Numbered from the stretch's first letter, positions 1-9,734 are shown. The stretch is 64,000 bases of DNA from Alloacidobacterium sp035547425 (GCA_035547425.1 DASZUU010000055.1:56207-120206); one strand, 5' to 3'. The notes: generated from the sequence alone by a model not told the origin. Program-made: numbers and translations.

Positions 1-138
1 AACGACAAAGCTGTACGGCGAGCCGAAGCGCTCCTTGGCCATGACGGCTGAAGCGCTGAAGACCATCGCTAATCCGATGACGACAAGGATCAGTGTTACG
101 CAGAACAGCAGCTTGTCGACGCCTACACGTTTTGCCAT
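1..138 (-). CDS. ftsW: FtsW, N-terminal fragment (cut by window edge)
   Basis: Forty-six codons are visible from an ATG at 138 reading leftwards out of the window. The peptide begins MAKRVGVDKLLF, then has a hydrophobic first membrane segment and a VMVFSAS-like stretch (seen as AMVFSASAVMA) typical of the FtsW/RodA SEDS family of glycan polymerases or lipid II handling proteins. The start overlaps the 3' end of murD by 16 bases, the usual dcw order murD-ftsW, so it is translationally coupled to murD. Only the first membrane helix is present here; the SEDS catalytic aspartate lies outside the window. Family assignment rests on this short N-terminus and on gene order. Confidence 0.85.
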   Translation of the reverse strand, partial: MAKRVGVDKLLFCVTLILVVIGLAMVFSASAVMAKERFGSPYSFVV

Positions 139-1496
139 ACACCCTGTTTCGCATAGACAAGCTCTTTGAAGACTTGTCCGCGATGTTCATAGTTTTCGAA
201 CTGGTCGAAGCTGGAGCAAGCGGGTGCCAGCAGAACAATCTCGCCCGGCTGCGCGGCTTCCGATGCTTTGGCTACGGCCTGGTCGAGCGTTCCGGCACTG
301 ACTACCGGGACTGCTCCATAGATGTGTGTTTCGATTTTTTCAGCCGCGGCGCCGATGGTGTAAACCGTTTTGACGCGGTCTTCGAGCAGCGAACGGAGCT
401 GGCGGTAGTCGGAGTTTTTGTCCTTGCCGCCGAGAATCAGATGAATGCCGCCGGGAAAGGCGGCGATGGCTTTGGCTGCGGCATCGACGTTGGTGGCCTT
501 GGAGTCGTTGTAGTAATCGACGCCATGGATTTCGGCTACGAACTCCAGACGATGTTCGACGGCTTTGAAAGCGGCTACGGCTTTGCGGATGGCTTCGGGC
601 GCGACCCCGGCGAGCCGGGCGGCGCAAACGGCGGCCAGCACGTTTTCGACGTTATGCGCGCCTTTGAGAGGAATCTCGTCGATGCGAAGAATAAATTCGG
701 GCGCGGCCTGTTCGGATGCGCGGAAGACGATGGCGCCTTCATGGACGAAAGCACCCTGGCGCACGACGCGCTTTGCGCTGAACCAGAAGATGCGCGAGCT
801 GGCCCGCGCGGCCATGCGCGAGGTGACATCGTCATCGGCGTTCAACACCAATGCGTCTTCGGCTGTCTGGTTGGCGAAGATGCGCTCCTTGGCGGCGGTG
901 TAATTCTCAAAGGTGCCGTGGCGGTCGAGGTGGTCGGGAGTCACGTTCAGGACAACGGCAATCTGGGGGCGGAAGCGCTCGGTTGTTTCCAGCTGAAAAC
1001 TCGAGAGTTCGAGCACGGACCAGCCATCGTCGCGGCTTTCGTCAACCAATGCAATGACCGGCACGCCGATATTACCGCCGACCTGCACGGGCAGGCCGCC
1101 GGCTTCGAGGATGGCGCCGCAGAGCGAGGTGGTGGTGGTTTTGCCGTTCGAGCCGGTGATGCCTAACGTTTTGCCTTTCAGGTACTCGACGGCCAGCTCC
1201 AGTTCGCCAATGATGGGCAGGCCGAAGCTTTTTACCTGCGCCAGCTCCGGGGTATCGAGCGGAACTCCAGGGCTGACGACGATCAGATCCTGGCGGCGGA
1301 AGGTGAGCAGGCCGTGGCCGCCTGCTTCGACGGCGATACCTTCTTCGAGCAGGGCGGGGATATCTTTACCGAGCTGTTCGGCGCTGCGAATGTCTGAAAC
1401 GGTAACCTGTGCGCCACGACGACGCAGAAAGAGCGCCGCGGCCATGCCGGACCTGCCCAGCCCGACTACCAGAATCTTTTTTCCTTTGAGTTCCAT
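123..1496 (-). CDS. murD: UDP-N-acetylmuramoyl-L-alanine--D-glutamate ligase
   Basis: Cytoplasmic ligase that adds D-glutamate to UDP-MurNAc-L-Ala using ATP. About 457 residues. The N-terminal Rossmann-type UDP-binding domain starts MELKGKKILVVGLGRSG; the ATP loop is GSNGKTTTTS near residue 115; the central and C-terminal Mur ligase domains follow, including the HRLEFV and NDSKATN segments characteristic of MurD. The reading frame extends to 1532, but the ATG at 1496 gives the conserved MurD N-terminus, so I prefer it. It lies about 50 bases downstream of mraY and overlaps ftsW, within one dcw transcription unit. Confidence 0.96.
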   Translation of the reverse strand: MELKGKKILVVGLGRSGMAAALFLRRRGAQVTVSDIRSAEQLGKDIPALLEEGIAVEAGGHGLLTFRRQDLIVVSPGVPLDTPELAQVKSFGLPIIGELELAVEYLKGKTLGITGSNGKTTTTSLCGAILEAGGLPVQVGGNIGVPVIALVDESRDDGWSVLELSSFQLETTERFRPQIAVVLNVTPDHLDRHGTFENYTAAKERIFANQTAEDALVLNADDDVTSRMAARASSRIFWFSAKRVVRQGAFVHEGAIVFRASEQAAPEFILRIDEIPLKGAHNVENVLAAVCAARLAGVAPEAIRKAVAAFKAVEHRLEFVAEIHGVDYYNDSKATNVDAAAKAIAAFPGGIHLILGGKDKNSDYRQLRSLLEDRVKTVYTIGAAAEKIETHIYGAVPVVSAGTLDQAVAKASEAAQPGEIVLLAPACSSFDQFENYEHRGQVFKELVYAKQGVWQNV

Positions 1497-1546
1497 GATT
1501 CGATTTTCCGGCCCGAATAGCCATTCTGTCACGCGCGAGGCGAAAT

Positions 1547-2680
1547 TTAACGAAGCTTCAGCGTGGTGAGTGCTAAGAGTGCAAACACCAGCGCCCCAAT
1601 CCAGAAACGGGCGATCACTTTCGATTCTGACCAGCCCATCAGCTCAAAGTGGTGATGGAGCGGCGCCATCTTGAAAATGCGCTTTTTGCGAAGCTTATAA
1701 CTGCCCACCTGCAGGATGACGGATAAGGCTTCAAGCACGAAGATGCCGCCGATAAAGGGCAGCAACAGCTCCTGCTTGATGGCTACGGCCACGGTTCCGA
1801 TGGCGCCGCCGAGCGCCAGCGAGCCGACATCGCCCATAAAGACCTCGGCAGGATGCGCGTTGTACCAGAGAAAGCCGATGCTTGCCCCGACCATGGCTCC
1901 GCAGAAGACGGACAGCTCACCGACCAGGGGCATGCGCTGCAGCTCAAGATAGTCGGAGAAGACAACGTGGCCGCTGACATAGGTCAGCACTGTGAGCGCG
2001 CCCGCAGCGATGATGGTGCAGCCGATGGCGAGGCCGTCCAAACCGTCGGTGAGGTTGACGGCATTGCTGGAAAAAACGATGACCAGCACGGTGAAGATGA
2101 TGAACGGCAGAAAAGCGAGCAGACCGAAGTGCGGAATATGCCGCAGCGCATGGATGGCAAAGTCAGGCTGCAGGCGCTTGATGAAGGGCACCATCAGCTT
2201 AGTGGAGTAGATTCCCTGCAGGTGCATTGCTACCAGAGAGATTGCAATCAGCGTGCTGGCGATGATCTGAAAGCCCATCTTGGCGCGTGCGGTGAGGCCA
2301 AGGTTGCGGCGCTTGACTACCTTAATGTAGTCGTCGGCAAAGCCAATCGCTCCGAAAGCGACGAGCGACCCCATGACGACCCAGACGAAGGGGTTGGAGA
2401 GATCGGCCCACAACAAAGTAGGCAGCAAGATGGCGATGCAGATGAGCACGCCGCCCATGGTAGGCGTGCCGGCCTTCTTTTGATGGTCTTTCGGCCCTTC
2501 TTCGCGAATGTATTGGCCAATCTGGAATTCGCGCAGCTTTTCGATGACATATGGGCCGATGATGAGCGCGATGAGCAGCGCTGTGAGCGATGCAAAGGCG
2601 GTGCGAAACGTCAGATACCGGAAGATGCGGAATGGTCTGAAGTAGGGGAAAAGTTTCTGATACAGAAGCCAGTAGAGCAA
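1547..2680 (-). CDS. mraY: Phospho-N-acetylmuramoyl-pentapeptide transferase
   Basis: Integral membrane enzyme that transfers phospho-MurNAc-pentapeptide to undecaprenyl phosphate, making lipid I. 377 residues, close to the usual length, with about ten hydrophobic segments. Hallmarks are the early motif KAGTPTMGG, the Asp pair in FADDYIKV, the NLTDGLDGLA motif carrying the catalytic/Mg-binding aspartate, and the C-terminal triple histidine HHHFELMGW. It stands between murF (97 bases upstream) and murD, as in many dcw clusters. Confidence 0.97.
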   Translation of the reverse strand: MLYWLLYQKLFPYFRPFRIFRYLTFRTAFASLTALLIALIIGPYVIEKLREFQIGQYIREEGPKDHQKKAGTPTMGGVLICIAILLPTLLWADLSNPFVWVVMGSLVAFGAIGFADDYIKVVKRRNLGLTARAKMGFQIIASTLIAISLVAMHLQGIYSTKLMVPFIKRLQPDFAIHALRHIPHFGLLAFLPFIIFTVLVIVFSSNAVNLTDGLDGLAIGCTIIAAGALTVLTYVSGHVVFSDYLELQRMPLVGELSVFCGAMVGASIGFLWYNAHPAEVFMGDVGSLALGGAIGTVAVAIKQELLLPFIGGIFVLEALSVILQVGSYKLRKKRIFKMAPLHHHFELMGWSESKVIARFWIGALVFALLALTTLKLR

Positions 2681-2777
2681 ATACTTCCTCCGGCAAAATT
2701 GCGGTGTTCTTGGTACATCTTACAGTCTGAGCTTGCTACCGGCTTCCACATTCCGGCATTCCGCATACGGGATGAAA

Positions 2778-4163
2778 CTACTTTTCCAACTCCTCCAAGG
2801 CACGTTCCAGGCGCACTCCACGCGATGCCTTGAGCAGAACAACATCCTTTTCCCGCAGATTTCGCTTGAGCCATGCACCGGCCAGTTCCGGAGTTTCGAT
2901 GAAGATCGCCTCGGTTCCTTGCTGTTGCGCCGCTTCTACGATGGAGGCGGCATTGCCACGCACGCCCAGAATGATATCTACGCCCGCAGATGCGGCGACT
3001 TCGCCACAGCTCTTGTGCAATGCGACGGCTTCGCGGCCCAGTTCCAGCATTTCACCGGCGATAAGGATGTGCCGGTGTCCGGGCATCGACATGAGGGTGT
3101 GAATCATGGCTTTGAGCGCTTCGGGATTGGAGTTGTAGCAATCGTTGATGATGGTGGCTCCGCGCAGTTGGAGCGTCTGGCCGCGCTTGTCGCCCGGCTC
3201 CAACGAGGCCAGAGCTGCGGCGCCATCTTCGAGGGAAATGCCTGCTTCGAGTCCAACGGCAAGGGCTGCCAAGGCATTGGCAACATTGTGCTGCCCCAGT
3301 AATTGCAGATAGATCATACCTTCGCGCGCGCCGTGGCGGACTTTGATGCGCAGGCCTTCGGCGCCCAGCTCGTCGACTGTCTCAGAGCGCGGATCGGCGC
3401 ATGGGCCTCTGCCGAAGTACACGGTCTTGCCGCGGAAATTGCGGCCAAATTGCGAGACATAGGGATCGTCGCAATTCAGGAAAGCGATGCCGTCGGCAGG
3501 CAGGCTTTCAATCAGCTCATACTTGGCGCGGGCCACGCCTGCTATGCCGTCTGGGAAGTTTTCGGCATGGGCATTGCCTACGTTTGTTACCACGCCCCAG
3601 TTTGGAGCCGCGATGCGCGCCAGCGCCGCGATTTCCCCGGTATTCGACATGCCCATTTCGATGACGGCGATTTCGTGCTCCGGCTCAAGACGAAGAAGCT
3701 GCAGAGGCAGGCCGAATCCATTATTGAGATTGCCTTGCGACTTGAGCACGTGAAACTTCGTTCCGAGGACAGCGGCGATTGCTTCCTTCGTGGTTGTTTT
3801 TCCGGCGCTGCCGGTGACGCCGACGACGCGTTTGCCCCAGTGCCGCCGCACGGCGGCTGCCAGCGTCTGCAAGGCAATCAACGGTTCATCGACGACAATC
3901 AATGGGTGCTGCCGCGCTGTTTCCGGTAGCTCAAGCACCTTGCCCGTGGCAACAACGACGGCGCTTGCGCCGCGCTGCAAGGCGGCGACGACGAAATCGT
4001 GCCCGTCGAAGCGGTCGCCGCGCACGGCAAAAAAGAGATCGCCAGACTGCAGAGTTCGCGAGTCGATGGAGTAGCCCGTGGCTGTTTGCGCATGGCTGTC
4101 CTGCCGGGGCACGTGGAGCGATCCGCTCACCCAACGGGCAATTTGATCGAGAGCCAGCTTCAT
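2778..4163 (-). CDS. murF: UDP-MurNAc-tripeptide--D-Ala-D-Ala ligase
   Basis: Cytoplasmic ATP-dependent ligase that completes the UDP-MurNAc-pentapeptide by adding D-Ala-D-Ala. 461 residues with three Mur ligase domains: an N-terminal substrate-binding part (GYSIDSRTL, FFAVRGDRFDGH), the ATP loop GSAGKTTTKE near residue 116, and the C-terminal domain with NDCYNSNPEALKA, a MurF signature. The ATG overlaps the murE stop by four bases (ATGA), which implies translational coupling. Confidence 0.97.
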   Translation of the reverse strand: MKLALDQIARWVSGSLHVPRQDSHAQTATGYSIDSRTLQSGDLFFAVRGDRFDGHDFVVAALQRGASAVVVATGKVLELPETARQHPLIVVDEPLIALQTLAAAVRRHWGKRVVGVTGSAGKTTTKEAIAAVLGTKFHVLKSQGNLNNGFGLPLQLLRLEPEHEIAVIEMGMSNTGEIAALARIAAPNWGVVTNVGNAHAENFPDGIAGVARAKYELIESLPADGIAFLNCDDPYVSQFGRNFRGKTVYFGRGPCADPRSETVDELGAEGLRIKVRHGAREGMIYLQLLGQHNVANALAALAVGLEAGISLEDGAAALASLEPGDKRGQTLQLRGATIINDCYNSNPEALKAMIHTLMSMPGHRHILIAGEMLELGREAVALHKSCGEVAASAGVDIILGVRGNAASIVEAAQQQGTEAIFIETPELAGAWLKRNLREKDVVLLKASRGVRLERALEELEK

Positions 4164-5671
4164 GGTTTTGCTCCTGTCGATGCCTGCGCCCGAATCGCTG
4201 TTTCTGCAACGGCTACATCATCAAAGGGAATCACACGGTCTCGCAGAGTCTGCGTCTTTTCATGACCTTTGCCAGCGAGCAGAACTATGTCGTTCGGCCT
4301 TGCTTCCTGAATGGCGAGCTGAATTGCACTGGCGCGATCGGCCTCTACGGTGAAGGCAACATGTGTGCTCTCCAGACCCGGCAATATGTCGCGCAGAATG
4401 GCTTCCGGCTCCTCGCTTCGCGGATTGTCCGAGGTGAGCACGACGAAATCGCTGCCTTCACCGGCAGCGCGGCCCATCAGAGGGCGCTTGGCGCGATCGC
4501 GGTCGCCTCCGCAACCGAAGAGAGTGATAACGCGACCGTTTCCCGGCTTTACAAATTCTCTGGCGAGGGTGATGAGATTGCGCAGGGCGTCGTCAGTGTG
4601 AGCGTAGTCGACTACGACGGTGAAGGACTGTCCTGCATCGACGGTTTGGAAACGGCCAGGCACGCAGAGGAGCGAGGATGCGCCTGAGGCGACCTGTTCC
4701 AGGCTGAGGCCACGCGCAAAGGCGGCGGCGGAAGCGGCGAGCAGGTTATACACATTGACTTTGCCTGTCAGGCGCGTCTTTAAGAGCGCCGTTCCATGGG
4801 GAGTGGCGAGGGTAAAGCGCATTCCCGCGGCGGACATCTGCACGTTTTCGGCGCGAAATTCTCCCGCGTCCATGCCGTACGAAAAAATTTCCGAACCGGA
4901 TTCCCGCGCCTGCGTAATCAGCTTTGTCCCGTAGCCATCATCGGCATTTATTACCGAGACGCGAGGCACAACGCCGTTTGTGCCGTCAAAAAGCATTTGC
5001 TTTGCCGCGAAATAGTCTTCCATGGTGCCGTGATAGTCGAGGTGGTCGCGGGTGAGATTGGTGAAGATTGCCACATCGAAAGGCATTGACCATGCGCGAC
5101 CCTGCTGCAGGGCGTGCGATGAAACTTCCATAACGGCTTCCGTCGCTCCCAGGCACCATCCTCTGGCGAACAGCTCCAGCAGATCACGCGATTCCGGCGT
5201 GGTGTGGGGCGAATCTACAACTACATCGGCGATGTGGTATTCGATTGTGCCGATGAGAACGGTGCGGCGATGGACGCTTTTCAACATCGCATCGAGCAGA
5301 AATGCCGTGGTGGTTTTTCCGTTGGTGCCGGTGACGCCGCTCAGGGTGAGCTTCTGATCCGGGTGCTCAAAAAAATTTCCGGACAGTTCGGCGAGAGCCT
5401 TCCTGCCGTGCGCGATCTCAACCAGCGCAATCTGCGGATATTTTTTCGCCGCATCCTGAAAGGCCATCGCCGAATCGGTAACGATTGCGCCGGCACCGCG
5501 CTCGACGGCGGCGGAGATATAGCGGTTGCCGTCGGTCGTGCCGCCCTGCATGGCAACAAACAGCGATCCGCTTTTCACTTTGCGCGAGTCGTATTCCACT
5601 CCGGCGATCTCGACAGACGGACCGGCGCGGCGCACCAGCTCGACTTCGCGCAATACTTCATCGATATGCAT
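4160..5671 (-). CDS. murE: UDP-MurNAc-L-Ala-D-Glu--meso-diaminopimelate ligase
   Basis: Cytoplasmic ligase adding the third stem-peptide residue. 503 residues. The ATP loop is GVTGTNGKTTTA; the C-terminal domain carries the motif DNPR (in LTSDNPRSEEP), which in this family marks the meso-diaminopimelate-adding type rather than the lysine type. This implies DAP-type peptidoglycan, as expected for a diderm. It follows ftsI by about 20 bases and overlaps murF by four bases. Confidence 0.96.
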   Translation of the reverse strand: MHIDEVLREVELVRRAGPSVEIAGVEYDSRKVKSGSLFVAMQGGTTDGNRYISAAVERGAGAIVTDSAMAFQDAAKKYPQIALVEIAHGRKALAELSGNFFEHPDQKLTLSGVTGTNGKTTTAFLLDAMLKSVHRRTVLIGTIEYHIADVVVDSPHTTPESRDLLELFARGWCLGATEAVMEVSSHALQQGRAWSMPFDVAIFTNLTRDHLDYHGTMEDYFAAKQMLFDGTNGVVPRVSVINADDGYGTKLITQARESGSEIFSYGMDAGEFRAENVQMSAAGMRFTLATPHGTALLKTRLTGKVNVYNLLAASAAAFARGLSLEQVASGASSLLCVPGRFQTVDAGQSFTVVVDYAHTDDALRNLITLAREFVKPGNGRVITLFGCGGDRDRAKRPLMGRAAGEGSDFVVLTSDNPRSEEPEAILRDILPGLESTHVAFTVEADRASAIQLAIQEARPNDIVLLAGKGHEKTQTLRDRVIPFDDVAVAETAIRAQASTGAKP

Positions 5672-5693
5672 AGGAATTACTTGATTGTATGAC

Positions 5694-8054
5694 TCAACGG
5701 GAGAAGCGCACCACTATCTCGGTTCCGACAGGCACCATGGTACCGGCGGCCGGCGCTTGTTGGCGCGCAATGCCGGACCCTAACACCTGTACTCCCAGAC
5801 CGATAGCGCTGGTCTGCTCAATGACGCTGCGCACGGATTGGCCTACCAGCGAGGGCACCGCCACTTTCTTTGCCGCATTTACGATCACGGATCCATGGAC
5901 CACCGGAGCCGGAGTTGCCGGAGGCAATGGCTGTGCTGGCGGCGCAGGTTTCTCTTCGGATTTTGGGGCCTGCGCCTCCTCTGGAGATGGGAGTTGCGGC
6001 AGCTGATCTTCCTTATTTTTGGCGATCGCCGCAGGTGCGGCATCTTTTGCTACCGGCACGGCTTGAACGGCTGAGGCCGGAGGAGCGCGCAAAGGATCGT
6101 CCGCGGGCAGGTCATTCACATCGGCGAAGAGCGAGTTGAGATTTTCGTCGCTCTCTGCGGGACGATCGTCTTCTTCGGCAGGCGGCGGGTTCTTTGCAAT
6201 CAGTGATTGCGGCTTTAATTCCTGATCGTGCGGCACTCCCAGGTATTCCAAAATCTGCTGCGCCAGTTCGCTGAAGGCCGGAGCGCTGGCCTGTGCGCCG
6301 TGATGGCCGCCGGCTTCGGGCGAATCCATGACAATGGCGATGCTGATGGCCGGATTATTCACCGGGGCAAAACCAACGAATGAGGCGATGTATTTTGTCT
6401 TGGAATAGGTATGCGTGCGCACATCGATCTTTTGCGCCGTACCAGTTTTACCGGCGGCGCTGTAGCCGTTCAGCTGCGCGGCGCGTCCGGTTCCGTTGAT
6501 CACGACGCCTTCCATCATCTTGCGCATCTCTGCCGAAGTCATGGTCGAGATGACGCGGTGCGCGCCATCCGGCAATGGGTTGGGCAATTCGTCGTTGGGA
6601 TGAAAGGAGATGGGCTGCAGTTTAGGGTCTCCTTTGCGCAGATCGGTGCTTTTGAGCAAGATGTGCGGCGGCAGATACATGCCCCCGTTTGCGATGGTGG
6701 AAACCATGGTGATGAGCTGGATGGGCGTCACACCGACTTCCTGACCCATGGGAATTGAGCCTATGCTGGTCGGCTCCCACTTGTTGACGGGCTTCAGCAG
6801 TCCGCGTGTTTCCGACGGCAGCTCGATGCCGGTGCGCTGACCGAATCCAAAGGAGCGGATGTACTGGTAATACTTTTCCTGGCCCATGCGCAGCGCGAGC
6901 TTAATGGCAGCGACATCGCTTGATTCCCAGAGCGCCTGGCTGGTGGAGATGACATTCCCGAAGCGGGCTTCATAGCGGATCGCGTCATTGTCGTCGTGCG
7001 TCGTGCGCCCGGCGATGGTGATTTTTCCTCCGTCGGTGGCGATCTTGGAATCGGGAGTAGCGACTTTTTCTTCGAGCGCGGCGGAATAGGCGATGAGCTT
7101 GAAGGTCGATCCCGGCTCGTAGACATCGCTTACGGCATGGTCGCGTAGAAGCTCGGTCGTGGCATGGCGGAAATCATTTGGATTGAATGTGGGCCGGATG
7201 GCGAGAGCGAGAATCTGGCCGGTATGGGGGTCCTGCACAACGATGGTGCCGTTGATGGATTTTGTGCGCTCCATGTTGCGATCCAGTTCCTGCTCGGCCA
7301 TGAACTGGATGTTCGCATCGAGGGTGAGAACAAGATTGTCGCCGGGCAAAGGCTCGCGCTCTTCGCTCCCCAGAACATGGCGGCGGGCATCGAGCGCGGT
7401 CAGCATGCGTCCGGGCGTGCCGTGGAGCTCATCGTCAAAATTCTGCTCGAGGCCGCCAAGGCCGGTATCGTCGAGGCCGACGTAGCCAAGGACCTGGGCT
7501 GCCAGCTGATTGTCCGGGTAGAAGCGCTTGAACTCTTTTTGAACGTAGACGCCCTTTAGATTGAGGGCCTTTACCCTGGCAACAATAGCCGGGTCCTGCT
7601 TACGGGCTACCCAGGCGAAGTTTTTGGAGGCGTTGAAGCGGGCAAGAATCTGCTTTTCCGAAGTGAAGGAATCGGTAGGATCGATGTGGACAACTTTTGC
7701 CAACGCTGCGGCGATGGCGGGACGCGCATCGCCAATCTCTGACGGCACGGCGTAAATGGAGTCGGCCAGCACTGTCATGGCCAGCTCGTGCAGATTGCGA
7801 TCGTAAAGAATGCCGCGCCGGGGAGCTACCTCAAAGGTGCGCTGCTGCTGCCGCGCTGCGCGCTCTACAAATTCATGATGACGAAAGACTTGCAGCCATA
7901 CCAGCCGTATTCCGATCAGCCCTGCCCAGATGGCGAAGATGGCCAGGACATAGATAAAACGAAGACGGCGCATCGGAGTAACCACTCCCGCTTGCGCCGT
8001 CTGTGTGTTTTGGGATGCCGGATTTGTTTCGGGATAGAATGAGAACCGCTTCAC
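5694..8054 (-). CDS. ftsI: FtsI-type division transpeptidase (class B PBP) with C-terminal PASTA domain
   Basis: Septal peptidoglycan transpeptidase, anchored by one N-terminal helix (about residues 30-52) with the catalytic part in the periplasm. 786 residues, longer than most FtsI. After a dimerisation domain (about 60-230) the transpeptidase domain shows the nucleophile motif STFK (Ser316, Lys319) and KTG at 536-538. The second motif, normally SxN, reads Ser378-Ser379-Asp380. A Pro/Ala/Glu-rich linker of roughly 100 residues (about 625-725) leads to one PASTA domain at about 728-786, which in other PBPs binds peptidoglycan or muropeptide. The start is a GTG at 8054; an internal ATG (MRRLRF) about 27 codons later is an alternative. 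It lies 30 bases after ftsL. Confidence 0.94.
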   Translation of the reverse strand: MKRFSFYPETNPASQNTQTAQAGVVTPMRRLRFIYVLAIFAIWAGLIGIRLVWLQVFRHHEFVERAARQQQRTFEVAPRRGILYDRNLHELAMTVLADSIYAVPSEIGDARPAIAAALAKVVHIDPTDSFTSEKQILARFNASKNFAWVARKQDPAIVARVKALNLKGVYVQKEFKRFYPDNQLAAQVLGYVGLDDTGLGGLEQNFDDELHGTPGRMLTALDARRHVLGSEEREPLPGDNLVLTLDANIQFMAEQELDRNMERTKSINGTIVVQDPHTGQILALAIRPTFNPNDFRHATTELLRDHAVSDVYEPGSTFKLIAYSAALEEKVATPDSKIATDGGKITIAGRTTHDDNDAIRYEARFGNVISTSQALWESSDVAAIKLALRMGQEKYYQYIRSFGFGQRTGIELPSETRGLLKPVNKWEPTSIGSIPMGQEVGVTPIQLITMVSTIANGGMYLPPHILLKSTDLRKGDPKLQPISFHPNDELPNPLPDGAHRVISTMTSAEMRKMMEGVVINGTGRAAQLNGYSAAGKTGTAQKIDVRTHTYSKTKYIASFVGFAPVNNPAISIAIVMDSPEAGGHHGAQASAPAFSELAQQILEYLGVPHDQELKPQSLIAKNPPPAEEDDRPAESDENLNSLFADVNDLPADDPLRAPPASAVQAVPVAKDAAPAAIAKNKEDQLPQLPSPEEAQAPKSEEKPAPPAQPLPPATPAPVVHGSVIVNAAKKVAVPSLVGQSVRSVIEQTSAIGLGVQVLGSGIARQQAPAAGTMVPVGTEIVVRFSR

Positions 8055-8084
8055 CGCACGCTACCTTCCGGCAGAAATTCCAGT

Positions 8085-8597
8085 TTAGCGAAGAGGCATC
8101 GCCGGAGTCATCTTAGCCATCACCGGGCCATTTGAATCCACGCTTGCATCCGGACGCACGACCTGACCGGGACGCGGCGTATCGAGGCCAAGCTGACGGG
8201 CCATGCGGTCGATGCGCGCAGGGTCGCCCAACTGCGCTTCAGTCAGCCGAAGCTGGCGGTTCTGCTCTTCCAACTGAATGACCTGCTGCTTTTCCGACTC
8301 GACGCGGTATCCATATTCAATGGAGCTGAAGTGCTGCCAGCCATAGACCATAACCAGGGCAAAAAGCACCGCCATGGCGCAGGCGAAGCTGCGCATCTCG
8401 CGCACACGCTGCGGATCGGCGGCCTTGACCAGCCGCGAGTTATCGAAACGCTTCACGAAGAAGACTTCCGGCGTCGGTCCGCGGCGCGCGCGCTGCTGCT
8501 GCGCAAACAAGGACAGGTTTCGCTCAGCGGCCATTGCTTCCACGCTCTTGCGGGAGGCCGTCATCATTCCGGGGGTTGCGATTACCTGTGTCGCCAT
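8085..8597 (-). CDS. ftsL: FtsL-like division protein
   Basis: Small bitopic division protein of about 170 residues. It has a basic cytoplasmic N-terminus of about 80 residues, one membrane helix (MRSFACAMAVLFALVMVYGW), and a periplasmic heptad-rich stretch (SEKQQVIQLEEQNRQLRLTE) typical of the FtsL/DivIC coiled coil, then a conserved-looking ARQLGLDTPRPGQVV tail. Position between rsmH and ftsI is the canonical ftsL slot. The frame is open to 8672, but the ATG at 8597 is directly preceded by a purine-rich GGAGAAGAAGAG, so it is the more likely start. FtsL proteins diverge strongly, so the call depends on topology and position. Confidence 0.85.
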   Translation of the reverse strand: MATQVIATPGMMTASRKSVEAMAAERNLSLFAQQQRARRGPTPEVFFVKRFDNSRLVKAADPQRVREMRSFACAMAVLFALVMVYGWQHFSSIEYGYRVESEKQQVIQLEEQNRQLRLTEAQLGDPARIDRMARQLGLDTPRPGQVVRPDASVDSNGPVMAKMTPAMPLR

Positions 8598-8795
8598 CTC
8601 TTCTTCTCCAGACTGCAAACTTCTTTGCTGCTCACTGCAATTCCCTGCTGCTACTCTCTTGATCTTCCTCAAACGACCGGGCCAAGGCCGCTATTTTCGA
8701 GGAAGGATAAAACTGAAGTCGTCTTACTAACTTTCGCCTTTTGTACAACGGTGGGACGACCCCGGCCCGATCCTTTTCAGGTCACAGAGCTCAGG

Positions 8796-9734
8796 TCAGT
8801 AATTTTTTCCTTTGCCCTGTGCCCTGAGAACTGTGCCCTTCCTTTTCTCCGCTGCACGCAGTTTCGCGCTGCGTGCCCGCGGATTGCGATCCGTCTCCTC
8901 CGCTTCCGCCGTTATCGGCTTTCGCGTGAGTACCTCGTAAATTCCCTGCCGCGCGCCTTCGCGCAGCGCATCTTTGGCTCGCCGGTCTTCGAGAGAGTGG
9001 AAGCTGATCACGACCAGCCGCCCGCCCGGCTTCAACAACCGTGGCGCTGCGTCCAACAGCGCATTTATCTCGTCTAACTCAGCATTTACGTAAATTCGAA
9101 GAGCCTGGAAAGTCCGCGTCGCCGGATGAATTCGATCTGATTTCATCGCCGGGGCCGCAGCCGCTACCACTTTGGCAAGTTGTGCCGTTGTGGTAATCGG
9201 CCGGGCCCTGACAATGGCTCTGGCGATTCTCCGCGACCTCCTTTCCTCTCCGAATTCGTAAATCAAGTCGGCAAGCTCTTTTTCACCGGCCTGGTTTACC
9301 ACCTGTTCGGCAGACATGTCCGTACGCGGATTCATCCGCATATCCAAGGGGCCGTCCGCCTGAAAACTAAATCCTCTGTGCGCTTCATCGAACTGCAGCG
9401 AGCTGACGCCGAAATCGGCCAGAATTCCGTCCAGGCTTTCCGGCTCGATCAGCTTTTCCGCCTGCGAAAACTCCACATCGTGCAGAACTACTTCCGGCAT
9501 GGCCGGTCCCAGCACTTCGCGCAGGCCGTCGAGCTTCTTCTTTGCCAGCGCGAGGGCCTCCGGATCACGGTCGAAGGCGATCAATTTGCCTCGCGGGCCC
9601 AATTGCCGCGCTATCGCCGTCGAATGCCCTGCCAGTCCAAGGGTGGCATCGCAATAGGTGCCGCCCGCCCGCACATTCAGGTATCGGATCGCATCTTGTA
9701 AAAGAACCGGCACATGTCTTTCACGTCCCGTCAT
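8796..9734 (-). CDS. rsmH: 16S rRNA (cytosine-1402-N4)-methyltransferase RsmH
   Basis: SAM-dependent methyltransferase modifying C1402 of 16S rRNA; formerly MraW. 312 residues, typical length. It opens with HVPVLLQDAIRYLNV, followed by the SAM site YCDATLGLAGHS, the FDRDPEALALA acidic loop, and the family-specific LADFGVSSLQFD and HSLEDRRAKD segments. A strong GGGGG ribosome-binding run precedes the ATG. It follows mraZ by about 34 bases. About 200 non-coding bases separate it from ftsL, in which I see no obvious terminator. Confidence 0.97.
   Translation of the reverse strand: MTGRERHVPVLLQDAIRYLNVRAGGTYCDATLGLAGHSTAIARQLGPRGKLIAFDRDPEALALAKKKLDGLREVLGPAMPEVVLHDVEFSQAEKLIEPESLDGILADFGVSSLQFDEAHRGFSFQADGPLDMRMNPRTDMSAEQVVNQAGEKELADLIYEFGEERRSRRIARAIVRARPITTTAQLAKVVAAAAPAMKSDRIHPATRTFQALRIYVNAELDEINALLDAAPRLLKPGGRLVVISFHSLEDRRAKDALREGARQGIYEVLTRKPITAEAEETDRNPRARSAKLRAAEKRKGTVLRAQGKGKNY

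Noticed and set aside
93..1166. Plus-strand 357-residue open frame over murD
   Set aside because: It lies antisense to a clear murD and has no family features; typical high-GC shadow frame.
1853..2833. Plus-strand 326-residue open frame over mraY
   Set aside because: Antisense shadow of mraY with low-complexity acidic composition and no ribosome-binding site.
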